Notes under the pieces: model-generated | The model's database searches: none | What the model was told of the DNA's origin: nothing | Seen by the model: the letters and a program-made list of their open reading frames with translations, nothing else | Part shown: in pieces, positions 5,346 to 5,884 of the stretch | Layout: every line of letters starts with the position of its first letter | Position numbering within the stretch: position 1 is the first letter of the stretch | Made by a program: the position numbers and the translations under genes | NCBI GenBank assembly: GCA_905236925.1 | Contig: CAJOQS010000317.1 | Coordinates: forward strand, 1 to 5,884 | DNA from: an uncultured Lachnospiraceae bacterium | GTDB lineage: Bacteria > Bacillota > Clostridia > Lachnospirales > Lachnospiraceae | Length of the DNA stretch: 5,884 nt | Reading direction: 5' to 3'

Positions 5346-5884
5346 ATGGAAAACACAAAAATCGCAAACATTAAGAAAGCATCTGGCGTTACCGCAAAGG
5401 TACTGAACGTAGTGAAGGTTATTCTTATCGTCGGATTATGCATGACTGTAGTCAGCGGAATCCTGGTTATGTGCTTCAGGATGGGAGATGAAGGCAAGAG
5501 CATCGAAGTATTCGGCAAGAAGATCGTTATTCACAACATCATCGGTCCCGCGGATTTCTCGATCGAAGCCTTCGGACCTCTGGAGATGTTAGACATCAAG
5601 GATCCGTTCGTTCTGGCAGGACTCAACTGCTTCTGCGCAGCTGTGATGATCGTGCTGGCGATCGTGGTTGTTGTTCTGATCCGCAATACCTTTGCTGCGC
5701 TCCGGGAAAGCGATACCCCCTTCAAACCCGAGATCCTTAAGAAGCTTAAGATCACAGGCATCATCGTTACGATCATCACACTGACTGAGTCGTTAGGAAC
5801 CGCAGCGATAGTTGCTCTGTCCTTCTGGTGCATCTACTGCATCTTCGATTACGGTATCGAGCTTCAGACGGATGCAGACGAGAC
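5346..5884 (+). CDS. DUF2975-like membrane protein (3' end outside window)
   Basis: The frame is open from ATG 5346 to the right edge: 179 residues without a stop. The ATG has AAAGGATG eight bases upstream. An in-frame ATG at 5337 is rejected because it lies inside that site. Four hydrophobic segments are visible at about 20-44, 88-112, 134-153 and 154-170. Between the second and third is the cytoplasmic-looking stretch LRESDTPFKPEILKKLK, and the last visible part is FDYGIELQTDADE. This four-helix plan, the 'DTPF' loop and the 'YG..LQ...DE' ending fit the DUF2975 family, integral membrane proteins of unknown function usually followed by a small Cro/CI-type HTH gene. That gene would be expected just beyond the edge, and only a few residues of this protein are probably missing. 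Codon use matches clpB, so it is resident DNA. Confidence 0.8.
   Translation, partial: MENTKIANIKKASGVTAKVLNVVKVILIVGLCMTVVSGILVMCFRMGDEGKSIEVFGKKIVIHNIIGPADFSIEAFGPLEMLDIKDPFVLAGLNCFCAAVMIVLAIVVVVLIRNTFAALRESDTPFKPEILKKLKITGIIVTIITLTESLGTAAIVALSFWCIYCIFDYGIELQTDADE

Noticed and set aside
5315..5833. Minus-strand open frames opposite the DUF2975-like gene
   Set aside because: The plus frame has a promoter, a ribosome binding site and family-like membrane segments. The minus frames are low-complexity shadows.

Overview
The window joins the right-hand end of an integrated mobile element (about 1-2.4 kb) to a chromosomal stretch carrying clpB and the start of a DUF2975-type membrane protein gene. 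The host looks like a low-to-moderate GC Firmicute, most likely a gut or rumen Clostridia (Lachnospiraceae/Oscillospiraceae-like). The reasons are strong AGGAGG-type ribosome binding sites, near-consensus sigma-A promoters with extended -10 boxes, a CIRCE (HrcA) operator before clpB, a Tn916-type integrase, and a DUF2975 protein. The genus is not resolved.

Element part, 1-2391: an unidentified coding region runs in from the left edge and ends at 457. Facing it is a small ribbon-helix-helix (RHH) gene on the minus strand (518-718). A divergent control region (719-879) then holds a minus promoter for the RHH gene and a strong plus promoter for a two-gene operon: a 99-residue protein of unknown function (880-1179) and, three bases later, a complete tyrosine recombinase (1183-2391). 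The plus promoter is covered by two copies of CTTGTACGAGATA with a palindromic GTAC core, a good candidate operator. The RHH protein is one possible ligand and a repressor outside the window is another. Codon use is AT-rich (AGA, ATA, TTA).

Junction, 2392-2581: two TTTAGTCA repeats directly follow the integrase stop and could be integrase arm-binding sites. The element end (att) must lie between there and the clpB promoter, but only one end is visible, so the core cannot be fixed. The clpB promoter is intact, with a CIRCE element overlapping its -35 box.

Chromosomal part, 2582-5884: clpB (860 residues, complete, with both AAA+ domains and the middle coiled coil) ends in a clear intrinsic terminator. 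A separate promoter flanked by 17-base repeats and overlapped by palindromes drives a DUF2975-like membrane protein that is cut by the right edge. Codon use here is GC-richer (CTG, ATC, CGC, GGC), marking the change from acquired to resident DNA.

There is no rRNA, tRNA or CRISPR array, and no gene-free stretch over 300 bases. Nothing amounts to a clearly new system. The most informative unexplained parts are the control region of the RHH/integrase pair, the 99-residue protein, and the repeat-flanked promoter of the DUF2975 gene.
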